Under the pieces are notes generated by a model, which was not told where the DNA came from, searched no databases, and saw only the letters and a list, made by a program, of their open reading frames with translations. Shown here in pieces: positions 38,770 through 44,708 of a stretch of 44,973 bases of DNA (position 1 is the stretch's first letter; the number at the start of each line of letters is the position of its first letter). The position numbers and the translations under genes are program-made. This stretch comes from a virus, in IMG/VR virus record IMGVR_UViG_3300025121_000080, positions 1 through 44,973 of that record; one strand, given 5' to 3'.

Positions 38770-39030
38770 ATGGCGGACGGATGGGATATTGAAGTTCAAT
38801 GTGAAAAACAAGAAATTGAAACTCCAGAGATAAAAATAGCATCGCGTATCCGTGCATGGGCAGATGGTGAGCCATGCGCGGTAGAGGACATACGCAATAT
38901 GGCTGATAAATTGGAGAGATTCGGTGCGGCATTGCGGATGATTGCTGATGTACACTCAAAAGACACATTAAGCATGGAATATGTGACGGACATAGCAAAA
39001 GAGGCATTGAAGCATTGGGAGCGGGAATGA
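38770..39030 (+). CDS. Hypothetical protein, 86 aa
   Basis: Starts one base after the previous stop. Acidic; helical second half containing Ile-Arg-Asn-Met-Ala-Asp-Lys-Leu-Glu-Arg-Phe and Ile-Ala-Lys-Glu-Ala-Leu-Lys. Resembles short phage proteins of the 'ninX/early' type but no motif is certain. Confidence 0.65.
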   Translation: MADGWDIEVQCEKQEIETPEIKIASRIRAWADGEPCAVEDIRNMADKLERFGAALRMIADVHSKDTLSMEYVTDIAKEALKHWERE

Positions 39031-39242
39031 AGTATAGCGAATACTTAGCAAGCCGCAGACCAGTTGATAAAGAAAAAGCGCGGCTTGAACAGCATATAAA
39101 TGATTTGCTAACTCTGTGGCGCGATATGGCGATAGCGTGTGCAGGAGCGGCAAATTGCAATGACAAATCAAGCCCCGGTAAATGGGCTACAAAAACAGTC
39201 GAGGACTACCAAGAATTTTGCAACAAAGTAGGGTGGCCTTAA
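39027..39242 (+). CDS. Hypothetical protein, 71 aa
   Basis: ATG overlaps the previous stop (ATGA). Helical N-terminus (Glu-Lys-Ala-Arg-Leu-Glu-Gln-His-Ile-Asn-Asp-Leu-Leu) and two Cys in the middle (Ala-Cys-Ala-Gly-Ala-Ala-Asn-Cys). No family recognised. Confidence 0.6.
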   Translation: MKYSEYLASRRPVDKEKARLEQHINDLLTLWRDMAIACAGAANCNDKSSPGKWATKTVEDYQEFCNKVGWP

Positions 39243-39245
39243 AAA

Positions 39246-39275
39246 ATGATTACACCACAACAACGGTGCATCTAG
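39246..39275 (+). pseudogene. Nine-codon remnant of a duplicated gene start
   Basis: Encodes Met-Ile-Thr-Pro-Gln-Gln-Arg-Cys-Ile then stop. Its first six codons match the start of the gene at 39764 (19 of 20 bases identical over the opening stretch) and it lies just upstream of the second copy of the 35-bp promoter. Suggests the early region grew by duplication of promoter/ORF modules. Confidence 0.45.
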
Positions 39276-39316
39276 CCTTGGGGACTTAGATAGATAGGTA
39301 TTACGGATGATACCTT

Positions 39317-39351
39317 TGGTATTGACAGCAGTACCTAGATAAACGATAATG
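39317..39351 (+). promoter_or_regulatory. Early promoter P2 (35-bp repeat, copy 2), leaderless arrangement
   Basis: TTGACA (39322-39327), 17 bp, GATAAT (39345-39350). The methylase ATG at 39357 begins six bases after the -10, at the expected transcription start, so the mRNA would have no or almost no leader. Confidence 0.85.
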
Positions 39352-39356
39352 GACCT

Positions 39357-39767
39357 ATGAAAAATGTACACTTCTCAAGTGCAACAGATTTACATGCTAC
39401 TCCTCAAGACTTCTTTGACAAGTTGAACGATGAATTTCATTTCGAGCTTGATGTATGCGCTAACAGCGAAAACACAAAATGTCCGCGATACTTTACGCTG
39501 GAAGTTGACGGATTAACTCGATATTGGAAAGGTGTTTGCTGGATGAATCCTCCCTATGGGCGAGAGATTGGCAAGTGGATGAAGAAGGCTGATGAATCTG
39601 CACGTCAAGGCGCGACAGTTGTCTGCTTAGTGCCAGCAAGAACAGACACAAAGTGGTGGCATGATTACGCAATGAAGCACGAAATTCGTTTTGTTAAGGG
39701 AAGGCTTAAATTCGGCAATGCCAAAAATTCAGCGCCTTTTCCTAGTGCTGTGGTGATAATGCGATGA
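39357..39767 (+). CDS. dam: Phage N6-adenine DNA methyltransferase (Dam-type)
   Basis: 136 residues, in the phage Dam family (PF05869 type). Catalytic Asn-Pro-Pro-Tyr (about residues 63-66) followed by Gly-Arg-Glu-Ile-Gly-Lys-Trp; upstream Phe-Glu-Leu-Asp-Val-Cys-Ala fits the SAM-binding acidic strand. The C-terminal Phe-Val-Lys-Gly-Arg-Leu-Lys-Phe-Gly is typical. Methylates adenine in a short site, protecting phage DNA from restriction or altering regulation. Directly behind P2, with no ribosome site. Confidence 0.9.
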   Translation: MKNVHFSSATDLHATPQDFFDKLNDEFHFELDVCANSENTKCPRYFTLEVDGLTRYWKGVCWMNPPYGREIGKWMKKADESARQGATVVCLVPARTDTKWWHDYAMKHEIRFVKGRLKFGNAKNSAPFPSAVVIMR

Positions 39768-39934
39768 TTACACCCCAACAACTATACCGAGACCGAGACA
39801 GATCCATATACGACCATTTCATTCATGGAAAACGTCAGAAATGGTTATCCAAGCACTACGAACTATCTGTAAGCCGTATCAAGGCTATTTGTGGTGAGCA
39901 GAGGCGTATTGAACAACAAAGGGGTGAGAGATGA
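39764..39934 (+). CDS. Small basic protein, 56 aa
   Basis: ATG overlaps the methylase stop; the stop overlaps the next ATG. Rich in Arg, Lys and Gln, with Leu-Ser-Val-Ser-Arg-Ile-Lys-Ala-Ile as a possible recognition helix (residues ~34-42). Might be a small DNA-binding protein. The last codons form the conserved GGGGTGAGAG ribosome module. Confidence 0.6.
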   Translation: MITPQQLYRDRDRSIYDHFIHGKRQKWLSKHYELSVSRIKAICGEQRRIEQQRGER

Positions 39935-39935
39935 T
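39913..39935 (+). repeat. 23-bp ribosome-site module, copy 1
   Basis: Identical to 40441-40463. Contains AAAGGGGTGAGAGATGAT: ribosome site plus start codon for the following ORF. A shortened form (GAAGGGGTGAGAAATGA) precedes the ORF at 40648. Confidence 0.85.
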
Positions 39936-40137
39936 ATGTGCAGTATTCGGCCACCGCTACATTGTTGAGCGGGTTCTGAACCACGGATCGCGCAAGGTGG
40001 GATGTACTCGATGCGGAAAGCATTGGGCGATGCACGACGGGACGCGCTCTTTTGTGTCGTGGGACGGAGAGTTTGAGGAGTTTTACGCACCATACGGGAT
40101 ATTGGCGAAAGCATCTGGCGATGTGCCGCCAATCTAA
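39931..40137 (+). CDS. Zinc-motif small protein, 68 aa
   Basis: Starts with Met-Ile-Cys-Ala-Val-Phe-Gly-His and has Gly-Cys-Thr-Arg-Cys-Gly-Lys-His-Trp (residues ~24-32). Together these form a Cys/His + Cys-x-x-Cys zinc-ribbon pattern common in small phage proteins. Translated through the 23-bp module. Confidence 0.65.
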   Translation: MICAVFGHRYIVERVLNHGSRKVGCTRCGKHWAMHDGTRSFVSWDGEFEEFYAPYGILAKASGDVPPI

Positions 40138-40149
40138 GGGGAGTATGTG

Positions 40150-40455
40150 ATGATTGATGAGAAAAATAACCCGGCTGTTAATGCGTCCCTTTTGAGCGGA
40201 AAGTTAGAGCGCAAACTAAAAAAAGACCTGCAACAGTTAAGTGATGCCGTGCTGATATACTTGCACCAGTTAGATAACGCGGTTAGCACGGACAAAACAA
40301 TCCCATTTAGGGCGGGGTCAAACATTGCGAAATTATCAAACTGGCTTGATATGGAAAACGACAAGATACGATATTTCGCTCTTGGCGTTGACCATCGCAA
40401 GGACGATAAAACGAAAGCGGTGAAGAAACTCATGCGCTCTACAACAAAGGGGTGA
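40150..40455 (+). CDS. Hypothetical protein, 101 aa
   Basis: GGGGAG ribosome site six bases before the ATG. Helical, Lys/Leu/Asp-rich (Leu-Glu-Arg-Lys-Leu-Lys-Lys-Asp-Leu-Gln-Gln-Leu). C-terminal Thr-Thr-Lys-Gly is encoded by the second 23-bp module. No family recognised. Confidence 0.65.
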   Translation: MIDEKNNPAVNASLLSGKLERKLKKDLQQLSDAVLIYLHQLDNAVSTDKTIPFRAGSNIAKLSNWLDMENDKIRYFALGVDHRKDDKTKAVKKLMRSTTKG

Positions 40456-40463
40456 GAGATGAT
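40441..40463 (+). repeat. 23-bp ribosome-site module, copy 2
   Basis: Exact copy of 39913-39935, here fusing the end of the 40150 gene to the start of the 40459 gene. Confidence 0.85.
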
Positions 40464-40644
40464 TGAGCTTCGTTATATTGAATGCGTGGTTCCTGCCCCT
40501 GAGTATGGTGAGAATATTGGTAAAACCGTTAAGAAGCTGCAATACCGCCTAAAGAATCAACCATTCTTGGATGAAACTGGAGATTTGAAAAACGCTCCAC
40601 TTGGATGGTCAGAATGGATTGATGTGCCTACCGTGAAGGGGTGA
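40459..40644 (+). CDS. Hypothetical protein, 61 aa
   Basis: Translated from the 23-bp ribosome module. Beta/loop composition with Trp-Ser-Glu-Trp-Ile-Asp-Val-Pro near the end, a pattern seen in short phage proteins of unknown role. Confidence 0.6.
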   Translation: MIELRYIECVVPAPEYGENIGKTVKKLQYRLKNQPFLDETGDLKNAPLGWSEWIDVPTVKG

Positions 40645-40647
40645 GAA

Positions 40648-40707
40648 ATGAACCAAGAAAACATCCAAGTCGGTGCCGCCCCCCACTATCAGAACTTGAA
40701 TCAATAA
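40648..40707 (+). CDS. Very short ORF, 19 aa
   Basis: Strong GAAGGGGTGAG ribosome site, then Met-Asn-Gln-Glu-Asn-Ile-Gln-Val-Gly-Ala-Ala-Pro-His-Tyr-Gln-Asn and a stop. May be the surviving start of a longer gene lost by deletion, or a leader peptide. Confidence 0.35.
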   Translation: MNQENIQVGAAPHYQNLNQ

Positions 40708-40729
40708 AAGTAAATGAGGAAATACCCGC

Positions 40730-41110
40730 ATGAGTAAGCCATTTGGAGATATGGATGTGGAAAACTTCAAACAAAAAAAACTTCGTGCATCCGAGCAGAG
40801 CGATGTGGATGCTGTTAGAGCAAGATTTGAAACTTTTGATGATTGGTTTTTCAAAGAACCATATCGCGCTAAATATCGGTCAGTTTATAACAAATCTGAT
40901 CCTGTTTATATGTCAGCAAAGGAAGCATGGGACTACCAAGCCGGTATCGCTGCCCATAACGAATGGATAAGCGTTAAGGATAGGTTGCCTGATGCAGAGG
41001 AAAGAGTGTATGTAATTATGTCGTGTCGCTGGAATAATGATTGGATGACCTCATCAAAAGCAAGTGCTGAAGAAATTACCCATTGGATGCCCCTCCCACC
41101 TAAACCATGA
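40730..41110 (+). CDS. DUF551-domain protein, 126 aa
   Basis: The C-terminal ~55 residues are a DUF551 domain: Trp-Ile-Ser-Val-Lys-Asp-Arg-Leu-Pro-Asp (about 76-85) and Ile-Thr-His-Trp-Met-Pro-Leu-Pro-Pro-Lys-Pro at the end. This family is widespread in phages of enterics and other proteobacteria and of unknown biochemical role. The N-terminal half has Trp-Phe-Phe-Lys and Ala-Trp-Asp-Tyr-Gln-Ala-Gly. GAGG nine bases upstream. Confidence 0.8.
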   Translation: MSKPFGDMDVENFKQKKLRASEQSDVDAVRARFETFDDWFFKEPYRAKYRSVYNKSDPVYMSAKEAWDYQAGIAAHNEWISVKDRLPDAEERVYVIMSCRWNNDWMTSSKASAEEITHWMPLPPKP

Positions 41111-41310
41111 CCGAAGACGACCAAGAACGCATAAGTATCATTGCGGAGGGCAATCGCATCTCACAGACTGATGCAGAGATAAAATACGAAGCGATGAACA
41201 AATCAAACCCATATGCTGATTTGGAACTTCGGGCAAAGCAAAGGAAGATTGAAAACAGGATGCGTAAGAATTTGAAGCTGGATAACAAATCGAAGGCTAG
41301 TGGCGAGTAA
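41107..41310 (+). CDS. Small helical protein ending in an attC site, 67 aa
   Basis: Start overlaps the DUF551 stop (ATGA). Charged and helical, Asn/Lys/Arg-rich C-terminus. Its TAA stop lies inside the R'' core of the first attC (GAGTAAC), as is usual for a gene cassette. The left boundary of that cassette was not found, so it may be a fusion of phage sequence with a cassette end. Confidence 0.6.
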   Translation: MTEDDQERISIIAEGNRISQTDAEIKYEAMNKSNPYADLELRAKQRKIENRMRKNLKLDNKSKASGE

Positions 41311-41366
41311 CGTTTGAATTCAGCGCCGGGCCGCTTTTGCCCGTGCGCTGGAATGATGGGTTGTGC
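41305..41366 (+). other. attC-type recombination site 1 (62 bp)
   Basis: R'' GAGTAAC (41305-41311), L'' from 41318, a central hairpin (CAGCGC-CGGGC against its complement with one unpaired base), L' ending 41354, spacer of 5, R' GTTGTGC (41360-41366). L'' ATTCAGCGC and L' ATTCCAGCGC (as complement) differ by one extra base, the extrahelical-base feature of attC. Confidence 0.8.
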
Positions 41367-42388
41367 GTCAATACTACGGAGATATGTTTTTAATGATAAA
41401 GCACGTTGTTTCTGTTTCGGGAGGAAAAGACAGCACAGCAACGCTCTTGCTCGCAATGGAAAATTGCACTCGTGAAAACATAGAGCCGATTTTCTGCGAC
41501 ACCGGCAATGAGCATGAGGCTGTCTATGAATACCTCGCCTATCTGGAACAGGCTCTGGACATCACCATCACCCGGCTCAAGGCCGACTTCAGCGAACAAA
41601 TAGCGCGCAAGCGCATGTTCATAGCTAGAGACCAGCGCAAAGGCCGAAAAGATGGTAAGCGGCTGCGCTGGAGCAACAAAGCAAAGCGTCGCGCATTGTC
41701 TGTACTGCACCCAACTGGCAATCCGTTCCTTGATCTGTGCTTGTGGAAGGGGCGATTCCCCAGCAGGAAGGCGCAGTTCTGCACCGAAGAACTGAAGCGC
41801 AACATGGCTGTTGAATTTCAACTTGATTTGATTGATGCGGGGTATCAAGTGTTGAGTTGGCAGGGCGTGCGCAGGGACGAAAGCGAAAACCGCAAAAACG
41901 CTAAAAAAGTTGAACGTATCGGCGGCGGGATTTGGACATTCCGCCCTATTGTTGATTGGACTGCGCTGGATACCTTTGCATTTGCAAAATCGCGTGGCGT
42001 CCAATCAAACCCGCTTTATACGCAGGGCATGGGGAGAGTGGGATGTATGCCTTGTATCAACGCGAGAAAGGGCGAGTTGCTACAGATTAGCAAACGATTC
42101 CCCGAACATGTGAATCGAATTGCCGAGTGGGAGGCTTTGGTTGCAATGGCAAGCAAGCGTGGAATGTCAACATTTTTTGCAGCACCAAAAATGACCAATA
42201 GAGAAGCGTCAAAGCAAACTATTGATACAAAAGTCGAATGGGCAAAAACAACACACGGTGGCAAGCAGTTTGATCTACTGGGCGATCTGCCAGAATCAAC
42301 AGCTTGCGCATCGGCTTATGGATTATGCGAATGACGCACAACGTGTAGTTGAGGGGCTGCGCTTTATGCAGTCCGCTCGAACGTAGGG
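41361..42388 (+). mobile_element. Integron-type gene cassette 1 (PP-loop/PAPS-reductase-like gene)
   Basis: Runs from the recombination point in R' of site 1 to the same point in site 2 (G^TT). The 5' end TTGTGC is the exact complement of this cassette's own R'' (GCACAAC), as expected of a cassette once circular. A single gene fills it, with its stop one base before R''. Confidence 0.8.
41393..42334 (+). CDS. PP-loop ATPase / PAPS-reductase-family enzyme
   Basis: About 313 residues. The adenylylating PP-loop Ser-Gly-Gly-Lys-Asp-Ser-Thr (residues 9-15) is intact. Then come Cys-Asp-Thr-Gly-Asn-Glu and Gln-Gly-Val-Arg-Arg-Asp-Glu-Ser motifs, and Gly-Cys-Met-Pro-Cys-Ile-Asn-Ala (Cys-x-x-Cys) near residue 215, as in PAPS/APS reductase and DndC-like sulphurtransferases. 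Phage members may act in sulphur metabolism, base modification or defence; the target is unknown. Start ATG 41393 gives the family N-terminus; ATG 41384 and GTG 41363 are alternatives. Sole gene of cassette 1. Confidence 0.8.
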   Translation: MIKHVVSVSGGKDSTATLLLAMENCTRENIEPIFCDTGNEHEAVYEYLAYLEQALDITITRLKADFSEQIARKRMFIARDQRKGRKDGKRLRWSNKAKRRALSVLHPTGNPFLDLCLWKGRFPSRKAQFCTEELKRNMAVEFQLDLIDAGYQVLSWQGVRRDESENRKNAKKVERIGGGIWTFRPIVDWTALDTFAFAKSRGVQSNPLYTQGMGRVGCMPCINARKGELLQISKRFPEHVNRIAEWEALVAMASKRGMSTFFAAPKMTNREASKQTIDTKVEWAKTTHGGKQFDLLGDLPESTACASAYGLCE

Positions 42389-42394
42389 TTCGAC
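42336..42394 (+). other. attC-type recombination site 2 (59 bp)
   Basis: R'' GCACAAC (42336-42342), spacer 5, L'' (GTTGAGGGG), loop stem CTGC/GCAG with GCTTTAT, L' (CGCTCGAAC), spacer 5, R' GTTCGAC (42388-42394). L'' and L' pair with one or more extra unpaired bases. Its length equals the classic '59-base element'. The T-arm-like look (GGTTCGACC) is coincidental. Confidence 0.85.
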
Positions 42395-42646
42395 CCCTAC
42401 TTTAACCGGAGAATGAAAATGGAAGAATGCAAACATGTATGGGTTTCAAATAGTGGTGCAGGCGGGGAGCCAGTGTTTAGGACACACCCACAACTTGCGG
42501 GGATGATTCCTTGCATGCACGTTAAATGCGAACTTTGTAATGATAGAACATGGTTCAGTCAGGCAACGTGGCTTGCACTGAAAAAACAGCAGGGGTCGAA
42601 CGCAGAAATAACCGGCGGCTGAAAGCCGTCCGGGTTGATTGACGGG
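42389..42646 (+). mobile_element. Integron-type gene cassette 2 (zinc-finger ORF)
   Basis: Bounded by G^TTCGAC of site 2 and the G^TT of site 3. The R'' of site 3 (GTCGAAC) is the exact complement of its 5' GTTCGAC. Contains one short gene whose stop lies inside site 3. Confidence 0.8.
42419..42622 (+). CDS. Small zinc-binding protein of cassette 2, 67 aa
   Basis: GGAG seven bases before this ATG (an upstream ATG at 42413 would leave no spacer). Cys-Lys-His-Val-Trp near the N-terminus and Cys-Met-His-Val-Lys-Cys-Glu-Leu-Cys-Asn (residues ~32-41) suggest a zinc ribbon. From memory, similar short proteins appear in several phages. Its stop TGA (42620-42622) is in the central stem of attC 3, as often in cassettes. 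Confidence 0.7.
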   Translation: MEECKHVWVSNSGAGGEPVFRTHPQLAGMIPCMHVKCELCNDRTWFSQATWLALKKQQGSNAEITGG

Positions 42647-42652
42647 TTAGCC
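42595..42652 (+). other. attC-type recombination site 3 (58 bp)
   Basis: R'' GTCGAAC (42595-42601), spacer 5, L'' AATAACCGG, perfect central stem CGGCT/AGCCG with a 3-nt loop (42616-42628), L' CCGGGTTGATT, spacer 5, R' GTTAGCC (42646-42652). L'' against the complement of L' (AATCAACCCGG) differs by two extra bases, the extrahelical feature. Confidence 0.85.
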
Positions 42653-42690
42653 AGCACCCCAACCGCTGGCGACAACTACAAGGAATGGAC

Positions 42691-43269
42691 ATGGACATCA
42701 AGACACTCGAAGCACTCGGCATCAGCCCGGAAACCCTTGGCGACCGGATCGTGGATCAGGCGGTCGAAGTGCTGCTGAGTACCAGCGGATTCGACCCGGA
42801 TACCGAAGAAGAGACACGCTACGAATCGCGGTTTAAGAAGGCAATCGAGGTTCGCATTCAGAAGGCGGTCGATGAAAAGATTGCTGCGCTGGCTGCGGTG
42901 CATTTGGTCCCGAGGGTTGGCGAAATGATCGAGAAGGCCGACATGCGGCAGACGAACCGTTACGGCGAACCGAATACGCCGCCAATGACGTTCAAGGAAT
43001 ACATTGCAGCCCGTGCCGAATCCTACATGAGCGAAGACGTGGATTCGAATGGCAAGAATAAATCTGAGAACGGCGATTCGTACAACTTTCGCAGCGCAGG
43101 GCCGCGACTGACCGTGCTGATGAAAATGTACATCAAAGACTCGATGGAGTCAGCGGCAAAGGCGGCGGTCAATGACATCAACAAGGTGATCGCCAAGAAC
43201 ATCGAGAAGGCAGCGAAAGACGCCATTGTTTCGGTGGCCGGATCGCTCAAGGTGGCTGTTTCGGCCTAG
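42691..43269 (+). CDS. Phage-type hypothetical protein of cassette 3, 192 aa
   Basis: AAGGA ribosome site six bases before ATG 42691 (the first ATG, 42685, abuts it). The sequence (Ile-Lys-Thr-Leu-Glu-Ala-Leu-Gly-Ile-Ser ... Gly-Phe-Asp-Pro-Asp-Thr-Glu-Glu-Glu ... Val-Asp-Glu-Lys-Ile-Ala-Ala-Leu-Ala) matches my memory of a widespread phage protein of unknown function, helical and acidic. Codon third positions are strongly G/C, unlike flanking genes, marking recent arrival from another genome. Confidence 0.75.
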   Translation: MDIKTLEALGISPETLGDRIVDQAVEVLLSTSGFDPDTEEETRYESRFKKAIEVRIQKAVDEKIAALAAVHLVPRVGEMIEKADMRQTNRYGEPNTPPMTFKEYIAARAESYMSEDVDSNGKNKSENGDSYNFRSAGPRLTVLMKMYIKDSMESAAKAAVNDINKVIAKNIEKAAKDAIVSVAGSLKVAVSA

Positions 43270-43273
43270 TGAT

Positions 43274-43280
43274 GGCTAAC
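43274..43280 (+). other. Orphan R'' half of attC 4
   Basis: GGCTAAC, exact reverse complement of the R' of attC 3, placed five bases after the stop of the cassette 3 gene. No matching GTT core follows within 100 bp apart from a poor GTTTTAC at 43325. Confidence 0.7.
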
Positions 43281-43334
43281 GTAATTTAGACACCACCAAG
43301 GTGCCCATTCCACTATAGGACTATGTTTTACACC

Positions 43335-43721
43335 ATGAGCGACTCCCGCCACTTCATATTGAGCCATGATACAGCCAGACGCACGGCTGCCGCATGTTGT
43401 ATGCTGCCAGAATACGCTGGATATAGCGTAAAGATTGAGCCGCCCACAAGGAACCTGGAGCAGAATGCAAAACTATGGGCAATGCTTGGTGAGATTAGCG
43501 CACAGGTTGACTGGTACGGGCAGAAGCTAACCGATGAAAACTGGAAAGACATATTTACTGCGTCATTGAAAAAAGAAAAGATTGTGCCGGGCTTGGATGG
43601 TGGCTTCGTGGTGTTGGGACAGCGCACATCAAAAATGAGCAAAAAAGACTTTAGCGAATTGCTGGAATTAGCTTTGGCTTTCGCAACACAAAAAAGAGTT
43701 AAATTGCATGACCAAGGCTAA
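43335..43721 (+). CDS. ninB: NinB-family recombination protein
   Basis: 128 residues. Leu-Glu-Gln-Asn-Ala-Lys-Leu-Trp-Ala-Met-Leu (about residues 42-52), Trp-Tyr-Gly-Gln-Lys-Leu, Glu-Asn-Trp-Lys-Asp and Leu-Gly-Gln-Arg-Thr-Ser-Lys-Met-Ser are the NinB (lambda Orf) signature. Lambda Orf replaces host RecFOR functions in recombination and may help Erf and SSB here. ATG 43335 chosen; 43323 is an in-frame alternative. The overlap with the next ORF is 14 bp. Confidence 0.88.
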   Translation: MSDSRHFILSHDTARRTAAACCMLPEYAGYSVKIEPPTRNLEQNAKLWAMLGEISAQVDWYGQKLTDENWKDIFTASLKKEKIVPGLDGGFVVLGQRTSKMSKKDFSELLELALAFATQKRVKLHDQG

Positions 43722-43860
43722 TACCTGCTCCACCTGCTCAAAGCGTTGGGTATCTAATGGCCTATGGTATTGTAGGAAGCGTGAAACTAAGCCTTATCCG
43801 GTTCTTGGCACAGATAAAGAAATACGGATGATAAAGGCGTGTAGGGACTATAAGAAATGA
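43708..43860 (+). CDS. Small Cys-rich protein, 50 aa
   Basis: Starts inside the end of ninB. Cys-Ser-Thr-Cys, Tyr-Cys-Arg-Lys and Ala-Cys-Arg-Asp-Tyr provide four Cys for a zinc site. The position between ninB and ninG resembles that of small nin-region zinc proteins (NinF/NinZ type), but I cannot assign one. Confidence 0.6.
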   Translation: MTKANTCSTCSKRWVSNGLWYCRKRETKPYPVLGTDKEIRMIKACRDYKK

Positions 43861-43876
43861 AGCTAAAAGTTAAGAT

Positions 43877-44134
43877 ATGAACCATAAAGAAAAGCAAATG
43901 TTATTTAAGGCGCAAATAGAGCGTGACACGATGATTGAGGAATACGATCATTTAATGGATAAACTTGAGCGTATAAAACAATGGTGTGCCGCTTATCCTT
44001 TAGAAGTTTTCCCTGAACCTGATTTCAAAAAAGCCGCAAAGGTATTAAAGGAAAATGGGATGACGATAGATGCTATAAGTGCCAGTAATATGCGCCATGT
44101 GCTAACTGGTATCCAAGATATTATAAATAAATGA
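43877..44134 (+). CDS. Hypothetical protein, 85 aa
   Basis: Weak ribosome site (AAGATATG context); stop overlaps the ninG ATG. Helical, with Ile-Lys-Gln-Trp-Cys-Ala-Ala-Tyr-Pro-Leu-Glu-Val-Phe-Pro-Glu-Pro-Asp. No family recognised. Confidence 0.65.
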   Translation: MNHKEKQMLFKAQIERDTMIEEYDHLMDKLERIKQWCAAYPLEVFPEPDFKKAAKVLKENGMTIDAISASNMRHVLTGIQDIINK

Positions 44135-44697
44135 AGCCAAAGGCTAAGAAATGCGCTGTATGTAAAATCAGCTTTACCCCGACCAAGCCACTACAGCAAG
44201 TTTGTGATTTTGGATGTGCAATCGAGTTATCTTTACAAAAGAGGGTCAAGCTAGACGCTCAAAAGGCTAAACAAGAGCGTCAGGAACGCCGCCAAGCGAT
44301 TATTAAGGCTCGTCCCTTGTCTTGGTATAGGAAGCAAGCTGAAATCGCCATAAATCGCTATGTCAGGCTTCGGGATATTAAGGATGGATGTATATCTTGT
44401 GATAAACCTGCAAATTGGGGAGGTCAATGGCACGCTTCCCATTTTAGATCGGTTGGCGCATCATCAGCTACAAGGTTTAATCTGTGGAATATCCACAAGG
44501 CTTGCTCAATATGTAATAACTGGAAGTCTGGGAACCTAGCGGAATATGAGCCTAGACTGAGGGCTAAGATTGGGGATGAAAAGGTGGATTGGCTTAAATC
44601 GCAGAATCAAATCGTTCGGTATTCACAAGAATATCTGATAAGAATAAAACAGATATTTACCAAGAAGGCTAAACTAAAAGCTAAATTAGCACATTAA
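44131..44697 (+). CDS. ninG: NinG (Rap-like) recombination protein
   Basis: 188 residues. N-terminal Cys-Ala-Val-Cys ... Cys-Asp-Phe-Gly-Cys, then Arg-Pro-Leu-Ser-Trp-Tyr-Arg-Lys-Gln-Ala-Glu, Asp-Gly-Cys-Ile-Ser-Cys-Asp-Lys and His-Ala-Ser-His-Phe/Asn-Ile-His-Lys-Ala-Cys-Ser-Ile-Cys-Asn: the NinG family pattern with zinc-binding Cys pairs. Lambda NinG/Rap resolves recombination intermediates. Overlaps the previous gene by ATGA. Confidence 0.9.
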   Translation: MKPKAKKCAVCKISFTPTKPLQQVCDFGCAIELSLQKRVKLDAQKAKQERQERRQAIIKARPLSWYRKQAEIAINRYVRLRDIKDGCISCDKPANWGGQWHASHFRSVGASSATRFNLWNIHKACSICNNWKSGNLAEYEPRLRAKIGDEKVDWLKSQNQIVRYSQEYLIRIKQIFTKKAKLKAKLAH

Positions 44698-44708
44698 AGG
44701 GATAAACT

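Larger units (their letters stand above)
42647..43280 (+). mobile_element. Integron-type gene cassette 3, truncated at its attC
   Basis: Starts at G^TTAGCC of site 3. Its own R'' GGCTAAC (43274-43280) is the exact complement, but no L''/L'/R' structure follows, so the attC is broken off after R'' and fused to phage sequence leading to ninB. Holds one gene with clearly higher GC than its neighbours. Confidence 0.75.

Noticed and set aside
42345-42405. tRNA-like sequence with a T-arm look (GGTTCGACC)
   Set aside because: No acceptor stem, wrong anticodon loop, six-base T-loop; fully explained by attC site 2.
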